From: a virus
Direction: 5' to 3' (one strand)
IMG/VR virus record: IMGVR_UViG_3300048839_000454
Coordinates: 1-37,914 of that record
DNA length: 37,914 nt
In this document: positions 36,275 through 37,914 of the stretch, one piece after another
Layout: every line of letters begins with the position of its first letter
Numbering within the stretch: the first letter of the stretch is position 1
Translations under genes and position numbers: made by a program
Notes under the pieces: model-generated
Databases searched by the model: none
Seen by the model: only the letters and a program-made list of their open reading frames with translations
Told to the model about the DNA's origin: nothing

Positions 36275-36783
36275 TGGTCATCTCCTGTTGGAAAGTTAAG
36301 AACGGCGAAGCGACCGTGAAGCCGCCTAACCTCAATGTCATACGCATTCGCTGCATCTGATGCCGTGCGGTATGTACCAAGCGATACTCTGTGACCATCA
36401 CGACGAATACGCGCCTGCCACACGCGATCACGGCTATGCCACACTACGCCGCGAAACCCGGATTGGCCTGGCTTTGGCCCGCATCCGTTGTAAACATTCT
36501 CCGCATGTGAGGCCTCACGCAGATTTGCTATTCGATTGTCGCTTGGATCATGATTGACGTGATCTAGTAGTTCCGAAGGCCACACACCAAACTGATAGAA
36601 CCAAGCAAGGCGATGAGCGTAATACCTCCTCTGATCGATCCTTATAGAAATGTATCCATCACTTCTCTTCGATCCAGCAACGCGACCAGAGACACCTTTA
36701 GAGCTTAATGTGCGCCGCCATACGAAACGCCCTGTTTCTGGGTCGTACAAGATGACTTCTAACAGACGCTTGTGCGTAATCAC
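36271..36783 (-). CDS. AP2/HNH endonuclease
   Basis: A 170-residue protein with an HNH core (YYAHRLAWFYQFGVWPSELL, DHVNHDPSDNRIANLREASH) and AP2-type C-terminal segment (VWQARIRRDGHRVSLGTYRT). Starts at GTG 36783, GTGA-overlapping the repeat-gene stop, and ends in ATGA overlap with the QGDVLI gene. So it has inserted between two functionally linked genes without breaking translational coupling. Paralogue of the one at 33173. Confidence 0.9.
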   Translation of the reverse strand: MITHKRLLEVILYDPETGRFVWRRTLSSKGVSGRVAGSKRSDGYISIRIDQRRYYAHRLAWFYQFGVWPSELLDHVNHDPSDNRIANLREASHAENVYNGCGPKPGQSGFRGVVWHSRDRVWQARIRRDGHRVSLGTYRTASDAANAYDIEVRRLHGRFAVLNFPTGDDQ

Positions 36784-37914
36784 GTTCGCACCTCTGGGCT
36801 TTGATAATCGGCTACGTGATCAAAGCCGTATGTCCAAGCTTGAGCCTGAATTGCGGTCTTCATTTCTTTCGGAACCGGCAGCGCGAATTTCCGGCCTGTA
36901 CCGCATACAACGCGGAGAAACCGCTCATCCCCGGCGTCCGGAAGGCTCACTTCGACAAGCGTTCCCACTTGAGGATCGTCATCCTCATCAATGATGCGTG
37001 CTTTAAGCTCGGAGAGAATTCGATCCCAGCCGATGATTTCGCAGGCAGCGCGCCGTTGCTCGATGTTGGGCCACGTCAGAGCGGTCTTGGCCGTCAGATT
37101 TTTCTTGTCCTCGATCCACTCGGCCGGGATGGAAACACCGTGCCAGTGATAGAGAGCCCAGCCGTCGCGCCAGCGATGGCTAGGACCATTCTCGCAATGC
37201 GGTCTGTTCTGATCGTCAACCAGCAATACGTCCGGGAAATCGGACACAATGCAAAATTCTTCGTGCAGAACACGGAATGGCGCAGCGATAGCGCAACGCT
37301 CCCAGGCAGAGTATTTCTGGTACTCTGGCAGCCTAAGTCCGATGATGTCACGCATTGCAGTTAGATAGCAATCGTAGGCCGCCCAATAGGCACCACCCTG
37401 ATAGACGCTACTCCATCTCACTGCGCAATTTAAACCAAAATTACCAGCCAGATCGAAGCATGCCTGAGCCGCGTTGCGAGCCGCGTTGTCAACCGCGTTG
37501 CGAGCCGCGTTGTCAACCGCGTTGCGAGCCGCGTTGTAAACCGCGTTGTCAACCGCGTTGTAAGCCGCGTTGTAAACCGCGTTGTCAACCGCGTTGCGAA
37601 CCGTGTTGCAAACCGCGTTGTAAACCGCGTTGCGAGCCGCGTTGTCAACCGCGTTGTCAACCGCGTTGTAAACCGCGTTGTCAACCGCGTTGCGAGCCGC
37701 GTTGTCAACCGCGTTGCGAGCCGCGTCGTCAACCGCGTTGTAAACCGCGTTGTAAGCCGCGTTGCGAGCCGCGTTGTCAACCGCGTTGTCAACCGCGTTG
37801 TAAACCGCGTTGCGAGCCGCGTTGTAAACCGCGTTGTAAACCGCGTTGCGAGCCGCGTCGTCAACCGCGTTGTAAGCCGCGTTGCGAGCCGCGTTGTAAA
37901 CCGCGTTGTCAACC
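36780..37914 (-). CDS. DUF6745 repeat protein, C-terminal part (continues at left end)
   Basis: Continuation of the gene that starts at 586. Thirty-seven more tetrapeptides (148 residues) run from the window end to 37469; then a 229-residue C-terminal domain. CAVRWSSVYQGGAYWAAYDC follows the repeats. PHCENGPSHRWRDGWALYHW and HGVSIPAEWI, then QRRAACEIIGWDRIL, are the DUF6745 landmarks; RFLRVVCGTGRKFALPVPKE lies near the end. The frame written as TTRL in this array is a shadow. ORF 36780-37421 alone would miss its true start. Function unknown. Confidence 0.87.
   Translation of the reverse strand, partial: VDNAVYNAARNAAYNAVDDAARNAVYNAVYNAARNAVYNAVDNAVDNAARNAAYNAVYNAVDDAARNAVDNAARNAVDNAVYNAVDNAVDNAARNAVYNAVCNTVRNAVDNAVYNAAYNAVDNAVYNAARNAVDNAARNAVDNAARNAAQACFDLAGNFGLNCAVRWSSVYQGGAYWAAYDCYLTAMRDIIGLRLPEYQKYSAWERCAIAAPFRVLHEEFCIVSDFPDVLLVDDQNRPHCENGPSHRWRDGWALYHWHGVSIPAEWIEDKKNLTAKTALTWPNIEQRRAACEIIGWDRILSELKARIIDEDDDPQVGTLVEVSLPDAGDERFLRVVCGTGRKFALPVPKEMKTAIQAQAWTYGFDHVADYQSPEVRT
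37469..37914. repeat. 12-bp tandem repeat array, right contig end
   Basis: Thirty-seven exact-period copies of the CCGCGTTGNNNN unit (37469-37912) plus terminal CC. Two divergent copies occur at 37589 (ends CGAA) and 37601 (CCGTGTTGCAAA). The terminal CC equals the first CC of the window, consistent with a 2-bp overlap at circle closure. Confidence 0.97.

Noticed and set aside
37430-37912. Minus-strand ORF of TTRL/ATRF tetrapeptides
   Set aside because: It is a frame shadow of the 12-bp array. The frame (A/V)xNA joins the N-terminal domain at 586 and the DUF6745 domain at 36780; the TTRL frame joins nothing.
1-37914. tRNA gene or tRNA-derived attachment site
   Set aside because: I saw no cloverleaf or CCA-type end on either strand, including next to the integrase-like fragment; by-eye reading could miss one.

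Overview
The window is one nearly complete genome of a P22-like, short-tailed (podovirus-type) temperate-looking phage. The virion genes run in the P22 order: terminase, portal, scaffold, coat, gp4-like, gp10-like, needle-position proteins, three ejection proteins, then tail fibre. The host is probably an alphaproteobacterium of the Hyphomicrobiales (rhizobial/Brucella-like group). This is inferred from a GapR/DUF2312 protein, a DUF6745 protein, a GH24 lysozyme with a membrane tail, and moderately GC-rich sequence.

The genome is circular or circularly permuted. Both contig ends lie inside one 12-bp tandem repeat, and that repeat is the middle of a single leftward gene. The gene starts at 586, runs to base 1, continues at 37912 and stops at 36780. 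Joined with a 2-bp overlap it is exactly in frame (572 codons). It encodes an N-terminal domain, at least 62 tetrapeptides of type (A/V)-(Y/D/R)-N-A, and a DUF6745 domain.

Layout. (1) 4.4 kb to 0.58 kb, minus strand: early leftward operon with small orphans, Gp157, a Bet/RecT annealing protein, a DUF1367-like zinc protein and an HNH protein. It continues across the contig ends through the repeat protein, an AP2/HNH endonuclease, a 'QGDVLI' protein, small orphans, an excisionase-like protein and an integrase-like fragment (about 34.7 kb). Most of these genes are joined by 4-bp stop/start overlaps. (2) 4.41-4.88 kb: control region with two divergent promoters, each carrying a palindromic operator between its -35 and -10, plus two further operators. 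(3) 4.88-9.5 kb, plus strand: cro-like gene (apparently leaderless mRNA), a terminator, a replication initiator with an iteron cluster inside the gene, a GapR-like protein, an HNH endonuclease, small orphans and a NusG-like antiterminator. (4) 9.5-11.1 kb: a leftward two-gene membrane-protein cassette divergent from a small HTH regulator. (5) 11.1-11.5 kb: non-coding, rich in hairpins, probably the late leader. (6) 11.5-34.9 kb, plus strand: a second membrane/coiled-coil protein, structural genes, terminase, head, ejection and tail genes, endolysin and spanins. It is interrupted by an HNH gene after coat, an antisense two-TM gene after the gp16-like gene, and an antisense AP2/HNH gene inside the lysis cassette.

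The most unusual items are the end-spanning repeat gene and its partner, the mirrored operator/promoter pair, the in-gene iterons, a gp7-like gene that seems to start at ATT behind a perfect AGGAGG, a chimeric glycosyltransferase/methyltransferase remnant, and two membrane proteins of the same architecture, one with a DNA-binding-like tail. I see no full-length integrase and no CI/S24-type repressor.
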